Assembly: GCA_964017185.1 (NCBI GenBank)
Contig: OZ024871.1
Coordinates: forward strand, 59,633,226 to 59,697,225
Reading direction: 5' to 3'
Source of the DNA: Rugalucina vietnamica
Taxonomy: Eukaryota > Mollusca > Bivalvia > Lucinida > Lucinidae
Length of the DNA stretch: 64,000 nucleotides
A model generated the notes under the pieces. That model had not been told where the DNA came from and searched no databases. It saw only the letters and a program-made list of their open reading frames with translations. This document shows, piece after piece, positions 47,858 through 62,124 of this stretch (position 1 is the stretch's first letter; each line of letters starts with the position of its first letter). The position numbers and the translations under genes are program-made.

Positions 47858-50800
47858 TCTGACATTTTCTGACATTTATAAATTTATACACATCTGAAAA
47901 AGTTCAACCAATGGGAAGTATTGGACAAAACAACATTAATATACTAGTATACCGGGGTTTTGGAAAGCCAGCTAAAGAAAGTTTGGTTAGCTGAGTTCCT
48001 GTTTTATGCCCCACTCAACAGCTAGTCATATGGAGACGTGAGCTATAGCAAAGCAAGAAATTAGGGATAGCAGAGGATAAATTTTTATATTTTCAATTTT
48101 CATTTAATGTTTCATTATTTTTGTTTATTTTTTTAAGTTTTTTGGCACTTCTAGTCCATTCATATGAGAAGGTACACGTAGGCAAAGATCAGGAAAAGGC
48201 GCAATCAGAAAAAGATTCCCACTCCAAAAACCGAGGTGGGAAAAAACCAAACTAACAATCGGGTACTTATACCATGAAACATATCGTAAGCCGAATGAGC
48301 AGCTATTTTCCCAATAGGTGGCCACTCATTCATATGAGGCCCATATAGTCCAAATGTACGGCCGTTATAGTCCAAAAGAAAGTCCCGTATAGCCCAGTTA
48401 TGATAGCCAAAGCCCGTATAGTCCATCCATTGGACTATTTGGGACATATCGTACATTGCCGCAATGCCCATATAGTCCACTACGGCCCCTATAGTCCATT
48501 GCCCGCAATCTACGATAATGCCCATATAGTCCACTAAGGCCCCTATAGTCCATTGCCGCAATCTACGAGAAATTGCGCAATATGGTCCATACTATCTCCC
48601 TTTGAATGATTTTACTGTTTCCAAAGGTACTAACCTTTATATTTTACTTACTTCTCTTTAAAGCAGACACCAGTTAAGCATTGTCGTAAGTGCCGGCACA
48701 TCTATACTGAAAAATCGAGGATGGCCAGCCGCTTTCGCAAGCGCAAACTTCCCTTCAATACAATGTTTTCGAAAATTCAGAATGACAAGCGAGATTGACG
48801 TCATAAGGGCTAAATGTTGGCAGTAGAATGAAAGTGCGCATAATCAAACAAGGTGTGTTGCAAGCCCCAACGTAAACCGAGATGCACGTGATCTCCCAGC
48901 TGTACCTTAAAACCACTTGAACCGAAACTTTACGAAAATGAAACACAGATAACAAATATACGAAAGTACGATGAGAGAAAGGGGGTCACTACTTTGACCT
49001 TGACATTATGCCCACTTGAAGGTTCTATTTGTTAATATTGTTCAATGTTTGCTCAATAGTTCCTCGTAGACTCCTAACATAATCATAAAAGGACGTAGAC
49101 TGCAGAAAAATGACAACTCTAGCTTTGGGTTTTTTGTTTGTTTTTTCTCTCAGATAGAGCACAAAGAATAGGTTACTATGTAAAAATATATTAAAAAACT
49201 TGCTTGATAAAGCTATCCAGGGTTTGAAATAATAATAATAAAAAAATAAATAAAGATGACCACACTTCCAATTATCGAGATAAAGACGTTTTTACTACGT
49301 TTGATCAAAACTAGTATTATTTTGATTGGTGACTTGTCTCCCCTGATAAAAGAAGTTCGGTAATAGCAACCAAAAATAGCAACAATTTCCTACGCGAGGG
49401 TTAGCAAAGAGGCAAGATTTCTCTAATCCTAACCCTAACCCAACCAATATACAACACATACATTGCAGACACAAGGTCCTAGCCCTACCCGTTACCGAGA
49501 TACAGTTCCTCAAAGTCTCATTCATAAACGTTTTTACTACTTTACCCTTTAAACTGGTTGAACCCTTTCATATGCACATAAATTTATAGATGTCAGAAAA
49601 TGTCAGAATGCTTCTGACAATTTTCTGACAGCGTAATAAAAGAAGTTCGGTAACATCTGCTAAAAATAGTAACAATTTCCTACGCGGGGGTTAGCAAAGA
49701 ATAACCCTAACCCTTACCTAACCCTAACCGAATTACATACAAATATCCTTCCGATTACCTCTACCCATCGGAAAATACCTATTCCCTAACCCAAACCAAA
49801 ACCCTAACCCTAACCCTAACCCTACATCAGATCATAACCAAGGTGGGCAAGTTGCCCATCTTCGCACACCAGCTTATACCCTAACCCTAACCCTAACCCT
49901 AACCCTACACCCTAACCCTAACCCTAACCCTAACCCTCTTAAACCTAACCCTAACCCTAACCCTAACCCCAACCCCCTAACCCTAACCCTAACCCTAACC
50001 CCCTAACCCCCTAACCCTACCCCTAACCCCTAACCCTAACCCTAACCCCAACCCTAACCCCAACCCCAACCCCAACCGTAACCCTGACCCTACCCCTGAC
50101 CCTAACCCTGACCCTAACCCTCACCCTTACTGATATTAAAATATACTGTTTGACGCTAAAATTGACTTCCCTTTGACCCTCGGTGTTGACCCTCGGGGTT
50201 GGCATATTCGAATTCTTCATCGAAAATGACTTACTACAGAACACAAAATTAACGCTCTAACTCTAACCCTCTTCCAGCTATGCGAAATTCTGAGTTTGCA
50301 TGCTTACCATAGGGTTAGGGTTGGGGCTAGGATCAACCTGTGTCAATGTTGTTCTTGCCCAATACTCAGACTACATGTAGGCATAAATACGTGTGTGATA
50401 TGTCCATGCAGTTACCACGTATAGAGGTCGAAAGTTTATAACAGTCGCTATTTAACGGTTAACATTTTTTTAATAAGCTGGGTAATGTAATGGGTTTTAT
50501 TAAAAGGGGTTATGGTTAGTAAAGGGTTAACCTTTCTGACAAGCTTGGTTATCAAAGGCGTTATGCTGAGTAAATGGTCGAGGGTTAACCTTTTTCGCTA
50601 GTTGGGTTATCAAAGGGTTGATTGTGAGTAAAGGGTTAAGACTTCACCTTTTTGTCTAGCTGGGTTATCAAAAGGTTGATGCTGAGAAAAGTGTAAATGG
50701 TTAACCTATTTGACAAGCTGGGGTTATCAAAAGGGGTAAAGGTAGGTCAAGGGTTAATGCTTAACCTTTTTAGCTAGCTTGGTATTCTGATGGGGTTATG

Positions 50801-52609
50801 ACGAGTTAAGGGTTAAGGGTGAGCCTTTTTGACTAGCTGGGTTATCTAAAGGTGTTATCAAATATCAAAAAAGGGTTATGGAAAACAAAGGGTTAACCTT
50901 TTTAACTAGCTTTGTATTTAACGGTTAGGGTGCGAAAAGGGTAGAGGGTTACCCTTTTTGACTAGTTTGGTTATCAAAAGGTGTTATCAAAAGCGGTTAA
51001 GGTTTAAGCTTTTTTCCTAGCTGGGCTATCAAAGGGATTATTGTGAGTAAAGGGTTAAGGGTTGAACTTCTTGACAAGCTGGATAATAGAAATGGTTTAT
51101 GGTAAAGGGTTAAGTGTTAACCCTTTTGACTAGATGGGTTATCAAAAGGGGTTATCAAAAGGGGTAATGGTGAAAGAAAAAAGGGGGTTAAAGGGTGAAC
51201 CTTTTCGACTAGCATTGCTATCAAAAGCGATTATGATGAGTAAATGGTTGAGGTTTAACCCTCTTATGGTATGGTAAGTAGAGGGTTAAGGGTTTATCTT
51301 TATGACTAGCTGGGTTATCAAAATGGGTTATCAAAAGGGGCTATGGTGAGTAAAGGGTTAAGGGTTAGGGTTAGGGTTAGGGTTAGGGTTAGTGTAAAAT
51401 GTTGAAATCGAAGTATATTTGAATGTATTTTGCTATCGTCGTCGGTTTATAAATGGTCACTGGTGAGGGTCCCGTACCCGAAATTGCGCAGTATGGTCCA
51501 TATTATCTCCCTTTGAATGTTTTTACTGCTTCCAAAGGTACTAACCTTTATATTTTACTTACTTCTCTTGGAAGCAGGCACCAGTACAGCATTATCCTAG
51601 GTGTAGGCACATCTATATTGAAAAATCGTGGATGGCCACTTGCTGTCAACCGCGCAAACTACCCTCCAATACAATGCTTTCGAAAATTCTGAATGACAAG
51701 CGAGATTGACGACATAAGGGCTACATGTTGCCAGTAGAACGAACATGTTGCCAGTAGAATAACCTTTTTGACTGGCTGGTTTTGTCAAGAGAGTTCATGT
51801 GAGTAAAGAACTAAGGGTAAATGAATTTCACCCGATGGGTAATCAAAAGGGGTTATGGTGAGTAAAGGGTTAAGGGTTAACCCTTTTACAAGCTTGGATA
51901 TCAAAAGGGGTTATGGAGAGTAAAGTGTTAAGGGTTAACCTTTGTTCTTATATTTTTAGACAAACACATGTGATTTGACACGAGCCACGTGTTACATAGA
52001 ACCAATCAGAAGCCGCACTATAACAGCTGAAGGCGGAGCTCCTCATCTCTCATCCCTCATTTCGTCATTTGTCCCCTACCCTAACCCTAACCCTAACCCC
52101 TAACCCTAACCCTAACCCTAACCCTAAACGTTTTTTACTACTATACCCTTTAAACTGATGGAACCTTTTCAGATGTAAATAAAATGATAGATGTCAGAAA
52201 ATGTCAGAATGCTTCTGACAGTTTTCTGACAGCGTAATAAAAGAAGTTCGGTAACATCTACTAAAAATAGTAACACTTTCCTACGCGAGGGTTAGCAAAG
52301 AGGCAACATAACCCTAACCCTTACCTAACCCTAACCGAATTACCTACAAATATCCTTCCGAGTACTTGGACTCATCGGAAAATACCTATTCCCTAACTCT
52401 AAACCCTTACCCTAACCCTAACCCTTACAATAACCCAACCCTAACCCTAACCCCTAACCCCTAACCCTATCCCTAACCCCTAACCCTAACCCTAACCCTA
52501 ACCCTAACCCAAACCCTAACCCTAACCCTAACCCTAACCCTAACCCTAACCCTATTTTAGTAGATGTTACCGAACTTCTTTTATGCTGTCAGAAAATTGT
52601 CAGAAGCAT
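47858..52609 (+). repeat. Satellite unit 11 (4752 bp)
   Basis: Has a private 6-bp deletion near 49700, where GCAAAGAGGCAACATAACC reads GCAAAGAATAACC. It has a run of seven T at 50465-50471 and a C to T change at 52019 inside the promoter-like block, both shared only with unit 12. The CCCTAA tract at offset ~2030-2290 is 12 bp shorter than in units 8-10. Confidence 0.95.
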
Positions 52610-55600
52610 TCTGACATTTTCTGACATTTATAAATTTATACACATCTGAAAAAGTTCAACCAATGGGAAGTATTGGACAAAACAACATTAATATACTAGT
52701 ATACCGGGGTTTTGGAAAGCCAGCTAAAGAAAGTTTGGTTAGCTGAGTTCCTGTTTTATGCCCCACTCAACAGCTAGTCATATGGAGACGTGAGCTATAG
52801 CAAAGCAAGAAATTAGGGATAGCAGAGGATAAATTTTTATATTTTCAATTTTCATTTAATGTTTCATTATTTTTGTTTATTTTTTTAAGTTTTTTGGCAC
52901 TTCTAGTCCATTCATATGAGAAGGTACACGTAGGCAAAGATCAGGAAAAGGCGCAATCAGAAAAAGATTCCCACTCCAAAAACCGAGGTGGGAAAAAACC
53001 AAACTAACAATCGGGTACTTATACCATGAAACATATCGTAAGCCGAATGAGCAGCTATTTTCCCAATAGGTGGCCACGCATTCATATGAGGCCCATATAG
53101 TCCAAATGTACGGCCGTTATAGTCCAAAAGAAAGTCCCGTATAGCCCAGTTATGATAGCCAAAGCCCGTATAGTCCATCCATTGGACTATTTGGGACATA
53201 TCGTACATTGCCGCAATGCCCATATAGTCCACTACGGCCCCTATAGTCCATTGCCCGCAATCTACGATAATGCCCATATAGTCCACTAAGGCCCCTATAG
53301 TCCATTGCCGCAATCTACGAGAAATTGCGCAATATGGTCCATACTATCTCCCTTTGAATGATTTTACTGTTTCCAAAGGTACTAACCTTTATATTTTACT
53401 TACTTCTCTTTAAAGCAGACACCAGTTAAGCATTGTCGTAAGTGCCGGCACATCTATACTGAAAAATCGAGGATGGCCAGCCGCTTTCGCAAGCGCAAAC
53501 TTCCCTTCAATACAATGTTTTCGAAAATTCAGAATGACAAGCGAGATTGACGTCATAAGGGCTAAATGTTGGCAGTAGAATGAAAGTGCGCATAATCAAA
53601 CAAGGTGTGTTGCAAGCCCCAACGTAAACCGAGATGCACGTGATCTCCCAGCTGTACCTTAAAACCACTTGAACCGAAACTTTACGAAAATGAAACACAG
53701 ATAACAAATATACGAAAGTACGATGAGAGAAAGGGGGTCACTACTTTGACCTTGACATTATGCCCACTTGAAGGTTCTATTTGTTAATATTGTTCAATGT
53801 TTGCTCAATAGTTCCTCGTAGACTCCTAACATAATCATAAAAGGACGTAGACTGCAGAAAAATGACAACTCTAGCTTTGGGTTTTTTGTTTGTTTTTTCT
53901 CTCAGATAGAGCACAAAGAATAGGTTACTATGTAAAAATATATTAAAAAACTTGCTTGATAAAGCTATCCAGGGTTTGAAATAATAATAATAAAAAAATA
54001 AATAAAGATGACCACACTTCCAATTATCGAGATAAAGACGTTTTTACTACGTTTGATCAAAACTAGTATTATTTTGATTGGTGACTTGTCTCCCCTGATA
54101 AAAGAAGTTCGGTAATAGCAACCAAAAATAGCAACAATTTCCTACGCGAGGGTTAGCAAAGAGGCAAGATTTCTCTAATCCTAACCCTAACCCAACCAAT
54201 ATACAACACATACATTGCAGACACAAGGTCCTAGCCCTACCCGTTACCGAGATACAGTTCCTCAAAGTCTCATTCATAAACGTTTTTACTACTTTACCCT
54301 TTAAACTGGTTGAACCCTTTCATATGCACATAAATTTATAGATGTCAGAAAATGTCAGAATGCTTCTGACAATTTTCTGACAGCGTAATAAAAGAAGTTC
54401 GGTAACATCTGCTAAAAATAGTAACAATTTCCTACGCGGGGGTTAGCAAAGAGGCAACATAACCCTAACCCTTACCTAACCCTAACCGAATTACATACAA
54501 ATATCCTTCCGATTACCTCTACCCATCGGAAAATACCTATTCCCTAACCCAAACCAAAACCCTAACCCTAACCCTAACCCTACATCAGATCATAACCAAG
54601 GTGGGCAAGTTGCCCATCTTCGCACACCAGCTTATACCCTAACCCTAACCCTAACCCTAACCCTACACCCTAACCCTAACCCTAACCCTAACCCTCTTAA
54701 ACCTAACCCTAACCCTAACCCTAACCCCAACCCCCTAACCCTAACCCTAACCCTAACCCCCTAACCCCCTAACCCTACCCCTAACCCCTAACCCTAACCC
54801 TAACCCCAACCCTAACCCCAACCCCAACCCCAACCGTAACCCTGACCCTACCCCTGACCCTAACCCTGACCCTAACCCTCACCCTTACTGATATTAAAAT
54901 ATACTGTTTGACGCTAAAATTGACTTCCCTTTGACCCTCGGTGTTGACCCTCGGGGTTGGCATATTCGAATTCTTCATCGAAAATGACTTACTACAGAAC
55001 ACAAAATTAACGCTCTAACTCTAACCCTCTTCCAGCTATGCGAAATTCTGAGTTTGCATGCTTACCATAGGGTTAGGGTTGGGGCTAGGATCAACCTGTG
55101 TCAATGTTGTTCTTGCCCAATACTCAGACTACATGTAGGCATAAATACGTGTGTGATATGTCCATGCAGTTACCACGTATAGAGGTCGAAAGTTTATAAC
55201 AGTCGCTATTTAACGGTTAACATTTTTTTAATAAGCTGGGTAATGTAATGGGTTTTATTAAAAGGGGTTATGGTTAGTAAAGGGTTAACCTTTCTGACAA
55301 GCTTGGTTATCAAAGGCGTTATGCTGAGTAAATGGTCGAGGGTTAACCTTTTTCGCTAGTTGGGTTATCAAAGGGTTGATTGTGAGTAAAGGGTTAAGAC
55401 TTCACCTTTTTGTCTAGCTGGGTTATCAAAAGGTTGATGCTGAGAAAAGTGTAAATGGTTAACCTATTTGACAAGCTGGGGTTATCAAAAGGGGTAAAGG
55501 TAGGTCAAGGGTTAATGCTTAACCTTTTTAGCTAGCTTGGTATTCTGATGGGGTTATGACGAGTTAAGGGTTAAGGGTGAGCCTTTTTGACTAGCTGGGT

Positions 55601-57367
55601 TATCTAAAGGTGTTATCAAATATCAAAAAAGGGTTATGGAAAACAAAGGGTTAACCTTTTTAACTAGCTTTGTATTTAACGGTTAGGGTGCGAAAAGGGT
55701 AGAGGGTTACCCTTTTTGACTAGTTTGGTTATCAAAAGGTGTTATCAAAAGCGGTTAAGGTTTAAGCTTTTTTCCTAGCTGGGCTATCAAAGGGATTATT
55801 GTGAGTAAAGGGTTAAGGGTTGAACTTCTTGACAAGCTGGATAATAGAAATGGTTTATGGTAAAGGGTTAAGTGTTAACCCTTTTGACTAGATGGGTTAT
55901 CAAAAGGGGTTATCAAAAGGGGTAATGGTGAAAGAAAAAAGGGGGTTAAAGGGTGAACCTTTTCGACTAGCATTGCTATCAAAAGCGATTATGATGAGTA
56001 AATGGTTGAGGTTTAACCCTCTTATGGTATGGTAAGTAGAGGGTTAAGGGTTTATCTTTATGACTAGCTGGGTTATCAAAATGGGTTATCAAAAGGGGCT
56101 ATGGTGAGTAAAGGGTTAAGGGTTAGGGTTAGGGTTAGGGTTAGGGTTAGTGTAAAATGTTGAAATCGAAGTATATTTGAATGTATTTTGCTATCGTCGT
56201 CGGTTTATAAATGGTCACTGGTGAGGGTCCCGTACCCGAAATTGCGCAGTATGGTCCATATTATCTCCCTTTGAATGTTTTTACTGCTTCCAAAGGTACT
56301 AACCTTTATATTTTACTTACTTCTCTTGGAAGCAGGCACCAGTACAGCATTATCCTAGGTGTAGGCACATCTATATTGAAAAATCGTGGATGGCCACTTG
56401 CTGTCAACCGCGCAAACTACCCTCCAATACAATGCTTTCGAAAATTCTGAATGACAAGCGAGATTGACGACATAAGGGCTACATGTTGCCAGTAGAACGA
56501 ACATGTTGCCAGTAGAATAACCTTTTTGACTGGCTGGTTTTGTCAAGAGAGTTCATGTGAGTAAAGAACTAAGGGTAAATGAATTTCACCCGATGGGTAA
56601 TCAAAAGGGGTTATGGTGAGTAAAGGGTTAAGGGTTAACCCTTTTACAAGCTTGGATATCAAAAGGGGTTATGGAGAGTAAAGTGTTAAGGGTTAACCTT
56701 TGTTCTTATATTTTTAGACAAACACATGTGATTTGACACGAGCCACGTGTTACATAGAACCAATCAGAAGCCGCACTATAACAGCTGAAGGCGGAGCTCC
56801 TCATCTCTCATCCCTCATTTCGTCATTTGTCCCCTACCCTAACCCTAACCCTAACCCCTAACCCTAACCCTAACCCTAACCCTAAACGTTTTTTACTACT
56901 ATACCCTTTAAACTGATGGAACCTTTTCAGATGTAAATAAAATGATAGATGTCAGAAAATGTCAGAATGCTTCTGACAGTTTTCTGACAGCGTAATAAAA
57001 GAAGTTCGGTAACATCTACTAAAAATAGTAACACTTTCCTACGCGAGGGTTAGCAAAGAGGCAACATAACCCTAACCCTTACCTAACCCTAACCGAATTA
57101 CCTACAAATATCCTTCCGAGTACTTGGACTCATCGGAAAATACCTATTCCCTAACTCTAAACCCTTACCCTAACCCTAACCCTTACAATAACCCAACCCT
57201 AACCCTAACCCCTAACCCCTAACCCTATCCCTAACCCCTAACCCTAACCCTAACCCTAACCCTAACCCAAACCCTAACCCTAACCCTAACCCTAACCCTA
57301 ACCCTAACCCTATTTTAGTAGATGTTACCGAACTTCTTTTATGCTGTCAGAAAATTGTCAGAAGCAT
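52610..57367 (+). repeat. Satellite unit 12 (4758 bp)
   Basis: Carries three rare variants together: T to G at 53078 (shared with unit 13), seven T at 55223-55229 and T at 56777 (both shared with unit 11). This places it in the middle of a one-unit duplication that is out of phase with the unit start used here. Confidence 0.95.
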
Positions 57368-60300
57368 TCTGACATTTTCTGACATTTATAAATTTATACA
57401 CATCTGAAAAAGTTCAACCAATGGGAAGTATTGGACAAAACAACATTAATATACTAGTATACCGGGGTTTTGGAAAGCCAGCTAAAGAAAGTTTGGTTAG
57501 CTGAGTTCCTGTTTTATGCCCCACTCAACAGCTAGTCATATGGAGACGTGAGCTATAGCAAAGCAAGAAATTAGGGATAGCAGAGGATAAATTTTTATAT
57601 TTTCAATTTTCATTTAATGTTTCATTATTTTTGTTTATTTTTTTAAGTTTTTTGGCACTTCTAGTCCATTCATATGAGAAGGTACACGTAGGCAAAGATC
57701 AGGAAAAGGCGCAATCAGAAAAAGATTCCCACTCCAAAAACCGAGGTGGGAAAAAACCAAACTAACAATCGGGTACTTATACCATGAAACATATCGTAAG
57801 CCGAATGAGCAGCTATTTTCCCAATAGGTGGCCACGCATTCATATGAGGCCCATATAGTCCAAATGTACGGCCGTTATAGTCCAAAAGAAAGTCCCGTAT
57901 AGCCCAGTTATGATAGCCAAAGCCCGTATAGTCCATCCATTGGACTATTTGGGACATATCGTACATTGCCGCAATGCCCATATAGTCCACTACGGCCCCT
58001 ATAGTCCATTGCCCGCAATCTACGATAATGCCCATATAGTCCACTAAGGCCCCTATAGTCCATTGCCGCAATCTACGAGAAATTGCGCAATATGGTCCAT
58101 ACTATCTCCCTTTGAATGATTTTACTGTTTCCAAAGGTACTAACCTTTATATTTTACTTACTTCTCTTTAAAGCAGACACCAGTTAAGCATTGTCGTAAG
58201 TGCCGGCACATCTATACTGAAAAATCGAGGATGGCCAGCCGCTTTCGCAAGCGCAAACTTCCCTTCAATACAATGTTTTCGAAAATTCAGAATGACAAGC
58301 GAGATTGACGTCATAAGGGCTAAATGTTGGCAGTAGAATGAAAGTGCGCATAATCAAACAAGGTGTGTTGCAAGCCCCAACGTAAACCGAGATGCACGTG
58401 ATCTCCCAGCTGTACCTTAAAACCACTTGAACCGAAACTTTACGAAAATGAAACACAGATAACAAATATACGAAAGTACGATGAGAGAAAGGGGGTCACT
58501 ACTTTGACCTTGACATTATGCCCACTTGAAGGTTCTATTTGTTAATATTGTTCAATGTTTGCTCAATAGTTCCTCGTAGACTCCTAACATAATCATAAAA
58601 GGACGTAGACTGCAGAAAAATGACAACTCTAGCTTTGGGTTTTTTGTTTGTTTTTTCTCTCAGATAGAGCACAAAGAATAGGTTACTATGTAAAAATATA
58701 TTAAAAAACTTGCTTGATAAAGCTATCCAGGGTTTGAAATAATAATAATAAAAAAATAAATAAAGATGACCACACTTCCAATTATCGAGATAAAGACGTT
58801 TTTACTACGTTTGATCAAAACTAGTATTATTTTGATTGGTGACTTGTCTCCCCTGATAAAAGAAGTTCGGTAATAGCAACCAAAAATAGCAACAATTTCC
58901 TACGCGAGGGTTAGCAAAGAGGCAAGATTTCTCTAATCCTAACCCTAACCCAACCAATATACAACACATACATTGCAGACACAAGGTCCTAGCCCTACCC
59001 GTTACCGAGATACAGTTCCTCAAAGTCTCATTCATAAACGTTTTTACTACTTTACCCTTTAAACTGGTTGAACCCTTTCATATGCACATAAATTTATAGA
59101 TGTCAGAAAATGTCAGAATGCTTCTGACAATTTTCTGACAGCGTAATAAAAGAAGTTCGGTAACATCTGCTAAAAATAGTAACAATTTCCTACGCGGGGG
59201 TTAGCAAAGAGGCAACATAACCCTAACCCTTACCTAACCCTAACCGAATTACATACAAATATCCTTCCGATTACCTCTACCCATCGGAAAATACCTATTC
59301 CCTAACCCAAACCAAAACCCTAACCCTAACCCTAACCCTACATCAGATCATAACCAAGGTGGGCAAGTTGCCCATCTTCGCACACCAGCTTATACCCTAA
59401 CCCTAACCCTAACCCTAACCCTACACCCTAACCCTAACCCTAACCCTAACCCTCTTAAACCTAACCCTAACCCTAACCCTAACCCCAACCCCCTAACCCT
59501 AACCCTAACCCTAACCCCCTAACCCCCTAACCCTACCCCTAACCCCTAACCCTAACCCTAACCCCAACCCTAACCCCAACCCCAACCCCAACCGTAACCC
59601 TGACCCTACCCCTGACCCTAACCCTGACCCTAACCCTCACCCTTACTGATATTAAAATATACTGTTTGACGCTAAAATTGACTTCCCTTTGACCCTCGGT
59701 GTTGACCCTCGGGGTTGGCATATTCGAATTCTTCATCGAAAATGACTTACTACAGAACACAAAATTAACGCTCTAACTCTAACCCTCTTCCAGCTATGCG
59801 AAATTCTGAGTTTGCATGCTTACCATAGGGTTAGGGTTGGGGCTAGGATCAACCTGTGTCAATGTTGTTCTTGCCCAATACTCAGACTACATGTAGGCAT
59901 AAATACGTGTGTGATATGTCCATGCAGTTACCACGTATAGAGGTCGAAAGTTTATAACAGTCGCTATTTAACGGTTAACATTTTTTAATAAGCTGGGTAA
60001 TGTAATGGGTTTTATTAAAAGGGGTTATGGTTAGTAAAGGGTTAACCTTTCTGACAAGCTTGGTTATCAAAGGCGTTATGCTGAGTAAATGGTCGAGGGT
60101 TAACCTTTTTCGCTAGTTGGGTTATCAAAGGGTTGATTGTGAGTAAAGGGTTAAGACTTCACCTTTTTGTCTAGCTGGGTTATCAAAAGGTTGATGCTGA
60201 GAAAAGTGTAAATGGTTAACCTATTTGACAAGCTGGGGTTATCAAAAGGGGTAAAGGTAGGTCAAGGGTTAATGCTTAACCTTTTTAGCTAGCTTGGTAT

Positions 60301-62124
60301 TCTGATGGGGTTATGACGAGTTAAGGGTTAAGGGTGAGCCTTTTTGACTAGCTGGGTTATCTAAAGGTGTTATCAAATATCAAAAAAGGGTTATGGAAAA
60401 CAAAGGGTTAACCTTTTTAACTAGCTTTGTATTTAACGGTTAGGGTGCGAAAAGGGTAGAGGGTTACCCTTTTTGACTAGTTTGGTTATCAAAAGGTGTT
60501 ATCAAAAGCGGTTAAGGTTTAAGCTTTTTTCCTAGCTGGGCTATCAAAGGGATTATTGTGAGTAAAGGGTTAAGGGTTGAACTTCTTGACAAGCTGGATA
60601 ATAGAAATGGTTTATGGTAAAGGGTTAAGTGTTAACCCTTTTGACTAGATGGGTTATCAAAAGGGGTTATCAAAAGGGGTAATGGTGAAAGAAAAAAGGG
60701 GGTTAAAGGGTGAACCTTTTCGACTAGCATTGCTATCAAAAGCGATTATGATGAGTAAATGGTTGAGGTTTAACCCTCTTATGGTATGGTAAGTAGAGGG
60801 TTAAGGGTTTATCTTTATGACTAGCTGGGTTATCAAAATGGGTTATCAAAAGGGGCTATGGTGAGTAAAGGGTTAAGGGTTAGGGTTAGGGTTAGGGTTA
60901 GGGTTAGTGTAAAATGTTGAAATCGAAGTATATTTGAATGTATTTTGCTATCGTCGTCGGTTTATAAATGGTCACTGGTGAGGGTCCCGTACCCGAAATT
61001 GCGCAGTATGGTCCATATTATCTCCCTTTGAATGTTTTTACTGCTTCCAAAGGTACTAACCTTTATATTTTACTTACTTCTCTTGGAAGCAGGCACCAGT
61101 ACAGCATTATCCTAGGTGTAGGCACATCTATATTGAAAAATCGTGGATGGCCACTTGCTGTCAACCGCGCAAACTACCCTCCAATACAATGCTTTCGAAA
61201 ATTCTGAATGACAAGCGAGATTGACGACATAAGGGCTACATGTTGCCAGTAGAACGAACATGTTGCCAGTAGAATAACCTTTTTGACTGGCTGGTTTTGT
61301 CAAGAGAGTTCATGTGAGTAAAGAACTAAGGGTAAATGAATTTCACCCGATGGGTAATCAAAAGGGGTTATGGTGAGTAAAGGGTTAAGGGTTAACCCTT
61401 TTACAAGCTTGGATATCAAAAGGGGTTATGGAGAGTAAAGTGTTAAGGGTTAACCTTTGTTCTTATATTTTTAGACAAACACATGTGATTTGACACGAGC
61501 CACGTGTTACATAGAACCAATCAGAAGCCGCACCATAACAGCTGAAGGCGGAGCTCCTCATCTCTCATCCCTCATTTCGTCATTTGTCCCCTACCCTAAC
61601 CCTAACCCTAACCCCTAACCCTAACCCTAACCCTAACCCTAAACGTTTTTTACTACTATACCCTTTAAACTGATGGAACCTTTTCAGATGTAAATAAAAT
61701 GATAGATGTCAGAAAATGTCAGAATGCTTCTGACAGTTTTCTGACAGCGTAATAAAAGAAGTTCGGTAACATCTACTAAAAATAGTAACACTTTCCTACG
61801 CGAGGGTTAGCAAAGAGGCAACATAACCCTAACCCTTACCTAACCCTAACCGAATTACCTACAAATATCCTTCCGAGTACTTGGACTCATCGGAAAATAC
61901 CTATTCCCTAACTCTAAACCCTTACCCTAACCCTAACCCTTACAATAACCCAACCCTAACCCTAACCCCTAACCCCTAACCCTATCCCTAACCCCTAACC
62001 CTAACCCTAACCCTAACCCTAACCCAAACCCTAACCCTAACCCTAACCCTAACCCTAACCCTAACCCTATTTTAGTAGATGTTACCGAACTTCTTTTATG
62101 CTGTCAGAAAATTGTCAGAAGCAT
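57368..62124 (+). repeat. Satellite unit 13 (4757 bp)
   Basis: Shares the G at 57836 with unit 12 but has the usual six-T run and the usual CACCATAAC near 61531. The marker distance of 3253 bp is one base less than in unit 12, as the T run predicts. Confidence 0.95.
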
